Counted from the first letter of the stretch, positions 35,409 through 45,061 are shown. The stretch is 64,000 bases of DNA from Streptomyces sp. NL15-2K (GCF_030551255.1 NZ_CP130630.1:9609001-9673000); one strand, 5' to 3'. Translations and numbers: made by a program. The notes: generated by a model from the letters alone, not told the origin.

Positions 35409-35860
35409 ATGAATCGGATGGACCGGTCAGATCGTCGCCGACACGGTAAATCGGATCCCCTGGATGCCCAGAATGCGGCACGAGCGGTCTTGAGCGGGCG
35501 GGCGCGCGCCCGGGCCAAAGCGGGCGACGGGCCGGTGCAGATCGCGGGAACGTACAAACTCACGAAGGCGTCGGCCGTCAAAGCGCGTACGCAGGCCATC
35601 ACCGCTGACCCCGCCTTGTGGGAAGAACTGGCCGGACTGGGCAATGCCGAACTCTTCCGTACCTGCACGGTTCGCCGATGTCAGCGGTCACGAGGAGGTC
35701 GGCGAGGAATCGGTGCTGCAGGCCACTCGGATCACGCTGGGTCTGCTTGCTCACCGGATCGGCCGGCTCTCCGAGCAGATCCGCAAGGCGGACGCTCGTC
35801 TGGCCCGGCTCGTGGAATGTCATGCCCCGCAGCTGCCCAGTTGCTGTCGGCGGGCGGCCG
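35409..35860 (+). pseudogene. IS110-family transposase remnant, middle piece
   Basis: It begins within the conserved NRMDRSDRRRHGKSDPLDAQ segment and continues AARAVLSGRARARAKAGDG and ELAGLGNAELFRTC. It shifts frame near 35669 into FADVSGHEEVGEESVLQATR and RIGRLSEQIRKADARLARL. Both ends of the protein are missing. The end overlaps in content with the remnant at 32868, so the two come from different copies. Confidence 0.82.
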
Positions 35861-35984
35861 ATGCGGCCGCAGTGACTTGGTCGATCGGGGCCTGGGCAGG
35901 CGGTTCCCGGGAGCGGTGCAGGAATCCTGCCCGAGCAGCCGACCCGCCGCACGACGGCACGCCCCGGTGCGAAATACTCTCCCG

Positions 35985-36473
35985 ATGAGTTCACGCACTT
36001 CCCCGACCAGCCAGCCGATCACGATACGGAGGGCCGTTGCGCGGGATGCCAAACGGCTCACGCGGCTCGTGCGTGGCTCAGGCGCCTACGCGGGTAAGTA
36101 CGCAGCCGCAGTCGCGGGCTACCGGGTCGGGCCTGATTACATCGAGGCCCACCGCGCCTTTGTGGCCGTCGGTGCCGACGAGCATGGAGGCCGGGTCCTC
36201 GGGTTCTACTCGCTCGTCCTCGCTCCACCGGAGCTCGACCTGCTGTTCGTCGCCGACGAAGCGCAAGGACGGGGTATTGGACGGCTGCTCGTCGCGCACA
36301 TGCAGTCCGAGGCCCGTGCCGCCGGGCTCGACCGTGTCAAGGTCGTGTCGCATCTTCCCGCCGAGGACTTCTACCACCGCGCAGGTGCAGTGCGGATCGG
36401 GACAGCGCTCGCGAACCCGCCCGCCGTGCCGTGGGACCGTCCCGAATTCGAGTTTCGCGTTTCTTCGGAATGA
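35985..36473 (+). CDS. GNAT-family N-acetyltransferase
   Basis: This 162-residue protein has the GNAT core: ITIRRAVARDAKRLTRLV at the start, LDLLFVADEAQGRGIGRLLV with the acetyl-CoA loop (QGRGIG), and FYHRAGAVRIG near the end. It transfers an acetyl group to an unknown amine. It is preceded by the IS110 remnant, with which it shares an open frame from 35409; the true start is ATG 35985 (MSSRTSPTS). Confidence 0.85.
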   Translation: MSSRTSPTSQPITIRRAVARDAKRLTRLVRGSGAYAGKYAAAVAGYRVGPDYIEAHRAFVAVGADEHGGRVLGFYSLVLAPPELDLLFVADEAQGRGIGRLLVAHMQSEARAAGLDRVKVVSHLPAEDFYHRAGAVRIGTALANPPAVPWDRPEFEFRVSSE

Positions 36474-36949
36474 CGCGGTGTGCCGGTTCGCAGGGCACCC
36501 GGCTTCGCCTGCATGGTGGCCGGCATGCAGAGCCGCTGGACGCCGCGCGTTCCGTGTGTGCCGTCCCCTCTGCCCTGGCGGGGGAACGCCTGCACCAGCG
36601 GTTGGGGGAGGTGGAGTATGGCCCATCCGGGGGACGAGTGAAGCGGCAGCCCGGGGACGATGTCAGTGCCCTGTGCAACGCTGTCAGGCCGACGGTAAGG
36701 GGGCGGATGAACGAGCCGATCAGCGAAGAAGCCGAGACGATCCGCAGAATGGCCATGTCCCGAGTGCGTGCCAGGAGTTCCGCCAACTCAGTTACGCGGA
36801 GCGGCATCTGTTACTGGAGATGATGTCCGGCCCGCCTGGCTTGAACCAGTGCCGTCCGCACTTCGGCGGATGCGTGTGCGGGTCATCTCCGATGAGGCTG
36901 CCTACAACGCCGTATGCGACACACTGCTGGAGCGTGAAGCAGCGGGCAG
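36474..36949. other. Decayed stretch without a recognisable gene
   Basis: Several short frames run through it, none with a convincing family motif. Fragments such as CQEFRQLSYAERHLL look protein-like but are too short to assign. It lies between the GNAT gene and another IS110 piece. Confidence 0.4.
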
Positions 36950-36984
36950 GCACGAGGTCCGCCGTGAAACGACGACAGAGCGCC

Positions 36985-37176
36985 GTGAACGGCTTGACCG
37001 CCGGACATGCGTACGACGGTCCAGGTTGGCACGGCTACCGTCGGCTGCTCGTCTGGGCCTGCAAGCTGGGGACGGTGCGCCGGGCCGGTGTGGAGGGCAC
37101 CGGCACCTTCGGAGCGGGTCTGTCCCGCTATCTGCCGGCTCAGCAGGTCCAGGTGTATGAGGTGAACCGGCCCGAC
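36985..37176 (+). pseudogene. IS110-family transposase remnant, N-terminal piece
   Basis: The frame reads GYRRLLVWACKLGTVRRAGV, EGTGTFGAGLSRYL and VQVYEVNRPDR, which is the N-terminal segment directly preceding the piece found at 35409. It breaks off at the NRPDR motif, where a PAP2-like fragment begins. The start region is lost. Confidence 0.78.
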
Positions 37177-37340
37177 CGCGCTCCTCGCCTACGGTGGGCA
37201 GATGGCACCGCTGGTCCTCGGCATCGCGGCCATCGGCTGGTCCCGCGTCGCGCTCCGTGACCACACTCCCGCCCAGACGGTCGTCGGTGCCCTCCTCGGA
37301 GGGCTGGCAGCCGCTGTTGCATTCAGTGCGATGAGCTGAG
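37177..37340 (+). pseudogene. PAP2-phosphatase-like C-terminal fragment
   Basis: The frame reads LLAYGGQMAPLVLGIAAIGW, SRVALRDHTPAQTVVGALLG, then GLAAAVAFSAMS and a stop. RDHTPAQ...GALLG is the last conserved block of membrane PAP2 phosphatases. Everything upstream is replaced by the IS110 piece. Confidence 0.7.
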
Positions 37341-37344
37341 CACC

Positions 37345-37590
37345 CCCCAGTTGATGAGCTGGCCGACGTATCCGTCGTCGTCCCACACCAGGGTGACCCT
37401 TCGGTGCAGGGAGCGGACCAGGCAGTCCACGGCCACGTGCCCTTTGAGGTCCGCCACCTTCTTCCCGCCGTCCTGGCTTTGCCTGTCGGGGCACTAGTCC
37501 GTCGGCGCCGAAGGTGTCGGCCGCTCGCAGTGACTGCGATTCGACGATCACCGCCGTCGGCGTGCGGTTGCAGGCGTACGCTACTGGGCA
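37345..37590 (-). pseudogene. IS5-like transposase remnant
   Basis: Minus-strand pieces in two or three frames read ESQSLRAADTFGADG, then DGGKKVADLKGHVAVDCLV, RSLHRRVTLVWDDDGYVGQL. These follow the order of an IS5/IS4-type DDE transposase (target DSQSV..., GKKV.GRKRH, V.ADGGY). The frames are shifted and the protein is cut at both ends. Confidence 0.65.
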
Positions 37591-37749
37591 AATGGGACTT
37601 AATTGTTTAAACTTTGTAATTCGGGCGTAAGCTAGATGGAGTGGTCGGATCCGGCGTCCGATCTGCCCGGGAGGCCCGCAGTGAGTGGCCGTCGGCAGTC
37701 TTGGGAGGGCGCGGGCGGATCACATAGGCGCCAGGAGGAAGATTTCTCG

Positions 37750-40700
37750 ATGACCGGGCCCGATGACCCGCGCACCGCGGCGGCCCGGGTGTTCGCCGAG
37801 GGCGGCGCGTTCGGCGAGCTTCTGGCAGGGATCGACTGGGCGGCGACGCCGCTCGGGCCCCCCGTCTCCTGGCCGGGTCCCCTGGTGGACACCCTGCGTC
37901 TCATGCTCACCTCTGAGCATGGGATGGCTCTGTACTGGGGGGCCGAATTCGCCACGCTTTACAACCTGGGCTCCGTACCCATTGTCGGCGCCAAACACCC
38001 CTGGGCGCTCGGCAGACCCTATAAGGAGGTGTTCCCCGAGGTCTGGGCTCACCCCGTGAGCTCCCACTTCCACTATGTGACCGGCACCCGCAAGCCCCTG
38101 CTGGTCCCGAATGAGCTGCTCATCATGGAGCGCCACGGCTTTTTGGAGCAGTGCTACTTCGACTCCGCCTTCCAGCCCGTGCTGCTGGACGACGGCACCG
38201 CCGGCGGCGTGCTGCAGATCCTCACCGAGACCACCGGCCGGGTACTGGGCGAGCGCCGGCTGCGCCTGCTGAGCGAAACCGGCACGCGCACGGCCGGGCT
38301 GCCCACCCCGGGCGAGGTCGCCCGCGTGGTCGCCGACGTGGCCGACTCCTACCCCGAAGAGATCCCGTTCCTGGGCCTGTACCTGGCCTCCGAGCCGGGG
38401 CTACAGCGGCTGGCGGCCTCCGCCGGGCTCCGGTCGGCGCCCGAGACCGTCTCGCTGAGTGCGGCCGACGGGTCGGAGGTGGCGGCCCGGCTGGCGCAGG
38501 TGGTCGCCGACGGTGCCCCGGCCACACTGCGGGCCGTCGCGTTCACCGGCGGCAGCACGGCCGGGCAGCACGCCGCGGCCTCCCGGATTCCGGTCGAGCA
38601 GGCGCTCGCCCTTCCGCTGCACTGCGCGGGCCAGGTGGAGGGTGTCCTGGTGGTGGGCGTCAACCCCTGCTTCCCCCCGGCCGGGGCCTACCACGACTTC
38701 CTGGAGGTGCTCGCCTCCGCCGTGGCCGGGGCGCTGTCGGCCGCGCTCGTCCACGACGAGCAGCGCCGGCGGGCGGAAGCGCTGGCCGAGCTGGACCGGG
38801 CCAAGACCACCTTCTTCGCCAACGTCAGCCACGAGTTCCGCACCCCGCTCACCCTGCTCCTCGGCCCGCTCCAGCAGGCCCTGGCCGACGAGGACCGGCC
38901 CGAGCGGCGCGAGCAGCTGGAGCTTGCCGAGCGCGGCGCCCTGCGCCTGCTGAAGCAGGTCAACACCCTCCTGGACGTCGCCAGAGCCGAGGCAGGGCAG
39001 ATGCGCCCGGCCCTCGAACCGGTCGACCTCGCCAGTGCCACGGCCGAGCTGGCCGGGGTGTTCCGCTCCGCCTTCGAGGCGGCCGGACTGACGCTGGAGG
39101 TGGACTGCCCGCCGCTGCCCAAGCCGGTGCCCCTGGACCGGGAGATGTGGGAAAAGATCATCCTCAACCTGCTCAGCAACGCCCTGAAGTTCACCTTCAC
39201 CGGCGGCGCCCGGGTGCAGATGGCCGCAGCCGGAGACCGGGCCCGGCTGACCGTGACCGACACCGGCACCGGCATCCCCGAGCACGAGCTGCCGCGCCTG
39301 TTCGAGCGCTTCCACCGGGTCCGCGGCGCCCGCTCCCGCTCCCACGAGGGCAGCGGCCTCGGCCTGGTGCTGGTGAAGGACCTGGTGGAAGCGCACGGCG
39401 GCACCGTCGGCGTGGACAGCCGGCCAGGCCAGGGCACCACCGTCACCGTGGACCTCCCCTTCGCCGCCGCCCACCGGCCCCGCCCTGCCCCGCCCGCAGC
39501 TGTCGGATCCCCCGGGAACACCCCCAGGGAAGGCGGAGGCCGCCGGCCCGGCCGAGCCGCGGCCTATGTGGACGAGGCACTGGGCTGGCTGACGGCTGAC
39601 CCCCTCCCCGCCGCAGCCACCCCGGCGGCACGCACCCCGCACGCCCCCGCGAACCACGATGCCTCCCATGGCGCCGACCCGCACGAAACCGACCGCCCCC
39701 ACCGGGCCCGCCTGCTGGTCGTCGACGACAACGCCGACATGCGCGCCTACCTCACCCAGCTCCTGCAGCCCGACTACGACGTGCTGCTCGCCCCCGACGG
39801 CCGGGCCGCCCTGGAGACGGCCCTGGCGCAGCCGGTGGAACTGGTGCTCAGCGACGTGATGATGCCCCACATGGACGGCTTCGAGCTGGTCCGGGCGCTG
39901 CGCGCCGACCCGCGCACCGCCCGCCTGCCCATCGTCTTGCTCACCGCCCGCGCCGGCGAGGAGGAATCCGTGCAGGGCCGGCACGCCGGCGCCGACGACT
40001 ACCTGGCCAAACCGTTCTCCGCGCGCCAGCTGCTGGCGCGAGTCCGCACCGGGTTGGAACTGTCCCGGGCGCGCGAACAGGTCCTGACCGAGACCCGCAA
40101 CCGGCTGGCCGTGCTGGCCTCCCTGGCCGACGCGGGCCTGCGGCTGTCCGCCACCCTCGACCCGGACCAGATACTGCAGACTGCCGGCCAGATCCTGCTG
40201 CCCGACTTCGCCGACCAGATCAGCATCCACCTCACCGCCGGGACACCCGCCCCGGCGCAGTCGCCTCCTGCATACATTGCCGGCACCCCTCTCCTTGACC
40301 GCGAGGCCCTGGCCGCCGCCGCCACCCACGCGATCAACGGCACCGCCCCAGCCCCAGCCGGCCCGCACCAGGCGCCCGCCGCCGTGCTGGCCCTGCCGCT
40401 GCACGCCCACGACCAGACGCTGGGGGCCCTGGTACTGGTCCGGCACACCGGCGGCTACTCCGCGGTCGAACACAAGTATCTGGAGAACCTCGCCCACCGC
40501 CTGGCCCTGGCCTACGACAATGCCGCCCGTTACCACAACGAGCGCCGCCTCGCCCTGACCCTGCAGCGCGCCCTGCTGCCCCACCGTCTGCCCCAGGTGC
40601 CCGGCGTGCGCGTGGCCACCCACTACCGGGCCAGTGACCGCGGCGCCGAGGTCGGCGGCGACTGGTACGACGTGCTCGCCCTGCCCGACGGCGCAGTGGG

Positions 40701-41322
40701 ACTGGCCATCGGCGACGTCATGGGCCACGACGTGGAGGCCGCCACCATGATGGGCCAACTCCGTTCCGCCCTGCACAGCCTCGCACTGGAGGGCGCCGGC
40801 CCGGCCCAGGTGCTGACCAGGCTGGACGCCTACGTGCAGTCGCTCGCCACCGACCGCTTCGCCACCTGCCTCTACGCGGTCTACGACCGCCACCGCCACC
40901 GCCTGCGCTACGCCGCCAGCGGGCACCTGCCGCCCCTGCTGGTAGCAGCCGACACCGCCTACCTGGAACTGCCCCCGGCGCTGCCGCTGGGACTGGGCAG
41001 CACCCCAGTCGACCGCGAGGTGGCGTTCCCGCCCGGCACCAGCCTGCTGCTGTACACCGACGGATTGGTGGAGAACCGGGCGCTGTCCCTGGACGACGGC
41101 CTGACGGCCCTGCGCCAGACCTGCGGCGCGCTGCCCGCCGCCGCCCGCCCCGACCCCCAGAAGATCATCGAACGGGCCCTGGAACGGCTGAACACCCCTG
41201 ACCGGGTCGACGATGACGCCGCCCTGCTCGCCGCCACCGCCGAACCATCGTGTCGAACCGGCGACCCGCAGACGGACGCAAGTGCCATACAACCGACCGC
41301 TACTGCTCCTGGTCATCGCTGA
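37750..41322 (+). CDS. Hybrid sensor kinase / response regulator / SpoIIE-type phosphatase
   Basis: This is a 1190-residue soluble signalling protein. In order: a PAS-like input (about 15-165), a GAF-like domain (about 190-330), the kinase dimerisation helix FFANVSHEFRTPLTLLLG with His361, the ATPase domain (LLSNALKFTFTGG; DTGTGIPEHELPRLFERF), a Pro/Ala linker, a receiver (VVDDNADMR; Asp702 in LSDVMMPHMDG), a second GAF (about 790-930), and a PP2C/SpoIIE phosphatase (GGDWYDVL, GDVMGHDVEAA, LLYTDGLVENR). Such proteins link a phosphorelay to anti-sigma-factor control. ATG 37750 has AGGAGGAAG upstream. No partner gene is adjacent. Confidence 0.92.
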   Translation: MTGPDDPRTAAARVFAEGGAFGELLAGIDWAATPLGPPVSWPGPLVDTLRLMLTSEHGMALYWGAEFATLYNLGSVPIVGAKHPWALGRPYKEVFPEVWAHPVSSHFHYVTGTRKPLLVPNELLIMERHGFLEQCYFDSAFQPVLLDDGTAGGVLQILTETTGRVLGERRLRLLSETGTRTAGLPTPGEVARVVADVADSYPEEIPFLGLYLASEPGLQRLAASAGLRSAPETVSLSAADGSEVAARLAQVVADGAPATLRAVAFTGGSTAGQHAAASRIPVEQALALPLHCAGQVEGVLVVGVNPCFPPAGAYHDFLEVLASAVAGALSAALVHDEQRRRAEALAELDRAKTTFFANVSHEFRTPLTLLLGPLQQALADEDRPERREQLELAERGALRLLKQVNTLLDVARAEAGQMRPALEPVDLASATAELAGVFRSAFEAAGLTLEVDCPPLPKPVPLDREMWEKIILNLLSNALKFTFTGGARVQMAAAGDRARLTVTDTGTGIPEHELPRLFERFHRVRGARSRSHEGSGLGLVLVKDLVEAHGGTVGVDSRPGQGTTVTVDLPFAAAHRPRPAPPAAVGSPGNTPREGGGRRPGRAAAYVDEALGWLTADPLPAAATPAARTPHAPANHDASHGADPHETDRPHRARLLVVDDNADMRAYLTQLLQPDYDVLLAPDGRAALETALAQPVELVLSDVMMPHMDGFELVRALRADPRTARLPIVLLTARAGEEESVQGRHAGADDYLAKPFSARQLLARVRTGLELSRAREQVLTETRNRLAVLASLADAGLRLSATLDPDQILQTAGQILLPDFADQISIHLTAGTPAPAQSPPAYIAGTPLLDREALAAAATHAINGTAPAPAGPHQAPAAVLALPLHAHDQTLGALVLVRHTGGYSAVEHKYLENLAHRLALAYDNAARYHNERRLALTLQRALLPHRLPQVPGVRVATHYRASDRGAEVGGDWYDVLALPDGAVGLAIGDVMGHDVEAATMMGQLRSALHSLALEGAGPAQVLTRLDAYVQSLATDRFATCLYAVYDRHRHRLRYAASGHLPPLLVAADTAYLELPPALPLGLGSTPVDREVAFPPGTSLLLYTDGLVENRALSLDDGLTALRQTCGALPAAARPDPQKIIERALERLNTPDRVDDDAALLAATAEPSCRTGDPQTDASAIQPTATAPGHR

Positions 41323-41442
41323 GGAAGCTTCGGATTAGCCAATTCACTGCGACCGAACTGCCTTCATTGCCAACGGAGTCGCGGATCCTAGAGGCCGGCC
41401 GGGCGCGCGACGGTCATCGGTCCTGCGATAGGCGCAGAAGGT

Positions 41443-42173
41443 GCTGGGTGTGGCTCGGCGATCCCACCCTGGCCGATCCGGACACCGTGCCTGACATGTA
41501 CCAGATGGATTCCCCCGAGTGGGCGGGTGACGGTCTGACCATCTCCGTGCCGGCCAACTACCAGTCGGTGCTCGACAACCTCATGGACCTGACCCACGAG
41601 GAGTTCGTGCACAGCACGAGCATCGGCCAGGCGGAGCTGAGCGAGTCCGAATTCGACGTCACGCACGACGACGGCACGGTCACCGTCAGCCGTTGGATGC
41701 GCGACATCGAGGCACCGCCGTTCTGGTTGAAGAACATGAGGGACAAGTTCCCCGGTTTCCGGGGCCGCGTCGACCGTTGGCAGATCATCCGCTACGAAGC
41801 CCCCGCGACCATTCGCATCGACGTGGGCGTGGCGAAGGCCGGCACCGGAGCGCCGGAGGGAGACCGAAGCCAGGGCGTCAACGGCTACGTCATGAACACC
41901 ATCTCGCCGGAGACGGACCGGTCCTGCACCTACTTCTGGGCGTTCATGCGCAACTACTGCCTGGACAGTCAGCTCCTCACCACCCAGACCAGGGACGGCG
42001 TTTCGAAGGTCTTCACGGAGGACGAAGCCATGCTGACTGCCCAACAGACGGCCATCGACGCCAACCCCGACTACGAGTTCTACAGCCTCAACATCGACGC
42101 CGGCGGCATGTGGGTCCGCCGTCTCATCGAGCGCATGCTCGCGGCCGAACAGCTCATCGCCGCCGTTTCCTGA
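41443..42173 (+). pseudogene. VanA-like Rieske oxygenase lacking its Rieske domain
   Basis: The C-terminal catalytic part of a vanillate O-demethylase-type oxygenase is present: VWLGDPTLADPD, NYQSVLDNLMDLTHEEFVH (iron-ligand region), then the sequence to the stop. The N-terminal Rieske [2Fe-2S] domain, about 90-100 residues with its CxH and CxxH pairs, is absent; the upstream frame is unrelated. Electron transfer to the iron would not be possible, so I call it a 5'-truncated pseudogene. Confidence 0.8.
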
Positions 42174-42201
42174 CCACTCCACCGAGACACGAGGCAGAAC
42201 C

Positions 42202-42405
42202 ATGGCGGCAGAGAACCAGCCCAGGTGGCAGACCGGACGGGTCGTCGAGGCAGCCCCCGTCGCCACCGGCATTCAGCGCATAGTCCTTCAGACACAGAAT
42301 CCGCACCGAGCCGCACCCGGCTCCCATGTGGACGTCGTCGTCAACACCGGCGGGCGCTCGGACACCCGCTCGTACTCCGTGGTCGCGTTGGCCCAGCCGC
42401 CATGA
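42202..42405 (+). pseudogene. VanB-like oxidoreductase N-terminal fragment
   Basis: A 67-residue frame with ATG 42202 reads QTGRVVEAAPVATGIQRIVL and RAAPGSHVDVVVNTGGRSDT, then RSYSVV. This is the start of the FMN/ferredoxin reductase partner of VanA. It ends at once, losing the NAD and [2Fe-2S] domains. It lies 28 bp after the vanA remnant, so an ancestral vanAB pair was cut on both sides. Confidence 0.78.
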
Positions 42406-42499
42406 CCATCACGAAATATTTCCGCCACAGCCGCTTTCCAAGAATCGCCATCAGCGTTGCGGACACCCACTTCGACACCGCTGTAGTCCGGGATCCGTT

Positions 42500-42703
42500 G
42501 GTCATAGCGATCCGTTCCAGAGCTCCCCTGAAAGCCAGCGGCCCCGCGAGTAGCTCAGCTCCAGGGGTAGAGCGAGGCCCAGGTTGCGGTGGCAGACCAA
42601 GTGGCCCAGTGTGATCCGGGCAGTGAACTGGCCGGTACGCGACTCCGCCTGCCACCGCGCTGGCGAAGTTCCCGGCCTGGGTGAAGAAACTCGGCGAACT
42701 CAT
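42500..42703 (-). pseudogene. RHS/toxin-like protein N-terminal fragment
   Basis: The minus-strand start MSSPSFFTQAGNFASAVAGG resembles the opening of large RHS-type proteins. After a frameshift it continues QFTARITLGHLVCHRNLGLA and LPLELSYS. Only about 60 residues of a normally very long protein remain. The plus-strand sequence here can look tRNA-like by chance. Confidence 0.6.
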
Positions 42704-42802
42704 GATGTGGACTCCCTGTGGAGGGGCCGGCACGCGGGTCCTACGAGGTGGGAGCTGATGGCCCAAACTGGGCTGCCGCGCGCACGCTGGGGCTGAGCGG
42801 GC

Positions 42803-43055
42803 TCAGCCGCCGCTGGCGAGCTCCCGGGCCCGGGCCACGACCTCGGGCGTCGCCGTGGCCAGGGAGCCGCTGTCGTACGGCGGCTGGGGGTCGTACTCGG
42901 TGAGGAGCTGAATGGCCCGGGCGGTGAGTTCGTCGCTCAGCAACGCGCACAGCCCCAAGGCCAGGTCGATACCGGCGGAGATCCCGGCCGAGGTGATGAT
43001 CTTGTCGTGCCGGACGACGCGTTCCGCGGTGTAGGTGGCGCCGAACGTCTCCAGG
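42803..43055 (-). pseudogene. DJ-1/PfpI-family C-terminal fragment
   Basis: The minus-strand frame reads LETFGATYTAERVVRHDKII, TSAGISAGIDLALGLCALLS and ARAIQLLTEYDPQPPYDSG to a stop at 42803. This is the C-terminal third of a PfpI/isonitrile-hydratase-like protein. The N-terminal part is replaced by the IS3 transposase that starts at about 43057, so the IS probably caused the truncation. Confidence 0.75.
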
Positions 43056-43056
43056 G

Positions 43057-44082
43057 GGTGATGCCCAGCCGGTCCTCGACACCGCGTTCACCGGCGTCGA
43101 GGACCGGCTGGGCATCACGGCCGCGTGCCGGCTGACCGGCCGCTCCAGGGCCACCCACTACCGTCGGCTCAAGCCCCCGGCACCCCGCGCACTCCGCTCC
43201 CACGTCCAGGCGCAGCCCTCGGCTCTGACGGGCCAAGAGCGGGCAGCTGTACTGAAGTTGATGAACAGCGCCGAGTACGCGGAGCTGCCGCCGGCGCAGA
43301 TCTGGGCCCGTGAGCTGGATGCCGGCCGCTATCACTGCTCCATCTCCACGATGTACCGGATCCTGCGCGAGCACGGCCAGGCCGGCGAGCGGCGCCGTCA
43401 GGCCACCCACCCGGCCAGGGCGGTGCCCGAACTGGTGGCAACCGCCCCCTGCCAGGTGTTCACCTGGGACATCACCAAGGCAGCCGGACCGGTCAAGGGC
43501 ATCTGGTACCACGCCTACGTCGTCATCGACATCTTCAGCCGCTACATCGTCGGGCACACCGTGGAGCGCGCCGAATCAGCCGAGCGTGCCGAGGAGTTGA
43601 TCCGGGAGACCATCGAACTGGGCGGCATCATGCCCGAGACCGTCCACGCCGACCGGGGCACCTCCATGACGTCCAAGAAGGTCTCCCAGCTGCTGATCGA
43701 CCTCGGTGTCACCCGCAGCCATTCCCGGCCAAAGGTCTCCAACGACAACCCCTACAGTGAGGCCCAGTTCAAGACCACCAAGTACATGTCCGACTACCCC
43801 GACCGGTTCGATTCCCTGGCGCACGCCCGCGAGTGGTTCGACGCGTTCACGTCGTACTACAACCATGAGCACCGGCACTCGGGTATCGGCTGGCACACAC
43901 CTGCGAGTGTCCACTACGGCACCGCCGAAGAGGTCCGCGACCAGCGCGCCGTCACCCTCGCCGCGGCCTACACCAGCCACCCCGAACGCTTCGGCCGCCG
44001 CCCCACACCACCCGAAATACCCCGGCAAGCATGGATCAACGACCCCGCCAAACGCAGAGAACCCACACCACAGAACTCATAG
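43057..44082 (+). mobile_element. IS3-family transposase OrfB (element truncated at its left end)
   Basis: The frame encodes a DDE integrase-type transposase of about 340 residues: an HTH-like start (VEDRLGITAACRLTGRSRAT), first Asp in FTWDITKAAG, second Asp in VHADRGTSM, Glu in NPYSEAQFKTTKY, and YYNHEHRHSGIG near the end. All catalytic residues are present. OrfA, which normally precedes by a -1 frameshift, is absent; a PfpI fragment lies there instead. No clean start codon sits at the frame's beginning, so the protein is probably not made efficiently. Confidence 0.85.
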
Positions 44083-44104
44083 CATCACAAACGTCTCACT
44101 GGAC

Positions 44105-45061
44105 TTGAAATCTTCCGACTTCCCCGCTCTGGTCAACGGCCTCGACCTCCTGGTGAGTGCCGTCGGCTCACTGTCCGGTGACGACGGGCAGCCGGGACCG
44201 CGCGATATGAAGTACGCGGTCCTGCACCTCCAGGCTGCGACTGAGACGCTGCTGAAGGCCCGGCTGGAGATGCACGATCCGGCGCTGGTGTGGACAAAGG
44301 TGGAGCTGTTCGACCAGCGCAAGCACGAGGCCGGTGACTTCAAAAGCTGCGGCGTCAAAACAGCGATCGAACGTCTGCGTGACACTATGCGGATCGAGAG
44401 CACGATCGATCCGGAGGACGCTGGCCTCAGGGCCCTGGGCAGCCGCCGCAACCGGATCATGCACTTCGGGTTGAAGGACACGGTCCTCGCCGTACAGGCG
44501 CGCACCGTTCCCGTACTCGATTTGCTGGTCGGCTTCATCAACACCGACATCCTGCTCCAGGTCCACGAGACCGATGAGGCATGGTCGGTTGAGCAGCACA
44601 TGGAGCAGGTACGCGACGGTTTCAAGCACCTCACGGACTTCCTCGCCCTGCGCATGGAGACCCTGCGCAGTCGGTTGGACGGCTATGAGAGCTCGACGGC
44701 CTCGTGCCGCTCCTGCGGTCAGTTCACCGTCGTACTCGACGCAGGAGCCCAGGATCTCGCCTGCCTCCTGTGCGCGAGGCAGTACGGCACCGGCGAGGAT
44801 GCCGCGTGGGAGTTCATCGGCTCCAGCAAGCACGTCAGCATCACCGACGGAGGCGGCGACCTCAACGGCTGTAGCAGCTGCGGCGCCTACTCCGTGATCA
44901 GCACTCCGTTGGCCAGCTCGCCCGGAGAGGACTCCTGGATTTGCTTCGACTGCGGATCCACGTACGAAGGCGTCTGCACCTTCTGTGACCAGGCCGCCGA
45001 ACTCGTCCCGGACATGGACATGTGTGGCGACTGCTACGAGATCCGCCTGGCCAACTTCTGA
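44105..45061 (+). CDS. HEPN-like domain protein with zinc-ribbon tail
   Basis: A 318-residue protein of unknown function. The N-terminal half is helical (FPALVNGLDLLVSAVGSL; KYAVLHLQAATETLLKARLE) and carries RNRIMHFG, an R-x4-H motif (Arg115, His120) of the kind found in HEPN ribonuclease domains. The C-terminal half has paired cysteines: CRSCG and CLLC, CSSCG and CFDCG, CTFC and CGDC, suggesting three zinc ribbons. TTG 44105 is the first usable start after the IS3 transposase; GTG 44153 and ATG 44207 are alternatives. A few N-terminal residues may have been lost to the IS. Confidence 0.62.
   Translation: MKSSDFPALVNGLDLLVSAVGSLSGDDGQPGPRDMKYAVLHLQAATETLLKARLEMHDPALVWTKVELFDQRKHEAGDFKSCGVKTAIERLRDTMRIESTIDPEDAGLRALGSRRNRIMHFGLKDTVLAVQARTVPVLDLLVGFINTDILLQVHETDEAWSVEQHMEQVRDGFKHLTDFLALRMETLRSRLDGYESSTASCRSCGQFTVVLDAGAQDLACLLCARQYGTGEDAAWEFIGSSKHVSITDGGGDLNGCSSCGAYSVISTPLASSPGEDSWICFDCGSTYEGVCTFCDQAAELVPDMDMCGDCYEIRLANF

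Noticed and set aside
35409..36473. A 354-residue fusion of a transposase piece with the GNAT enzyme
   Set aside because: The open frame exists, but the first part is a frame-shifted IS110 remnant and the GNAT domain has its own ATG at 35985 with a complete fold.
36902..37591. A 229-residue minus-strand gene
   Set aside because: It stitches together pieces of an IS5-like remnant in the wrong frame and antisense of the IS110 and PAP2-like fragments.
42548..42620. Possible tRNA: GTAGCTCAG followed by GGGGTAGAGC on the plus strand
   Set aside because: The rest does not fold into an acceptor, anticodon and T arm, and the opposite strand reads as an RHS-like protein fragment (LALPLELSYS). The similarity is chance.
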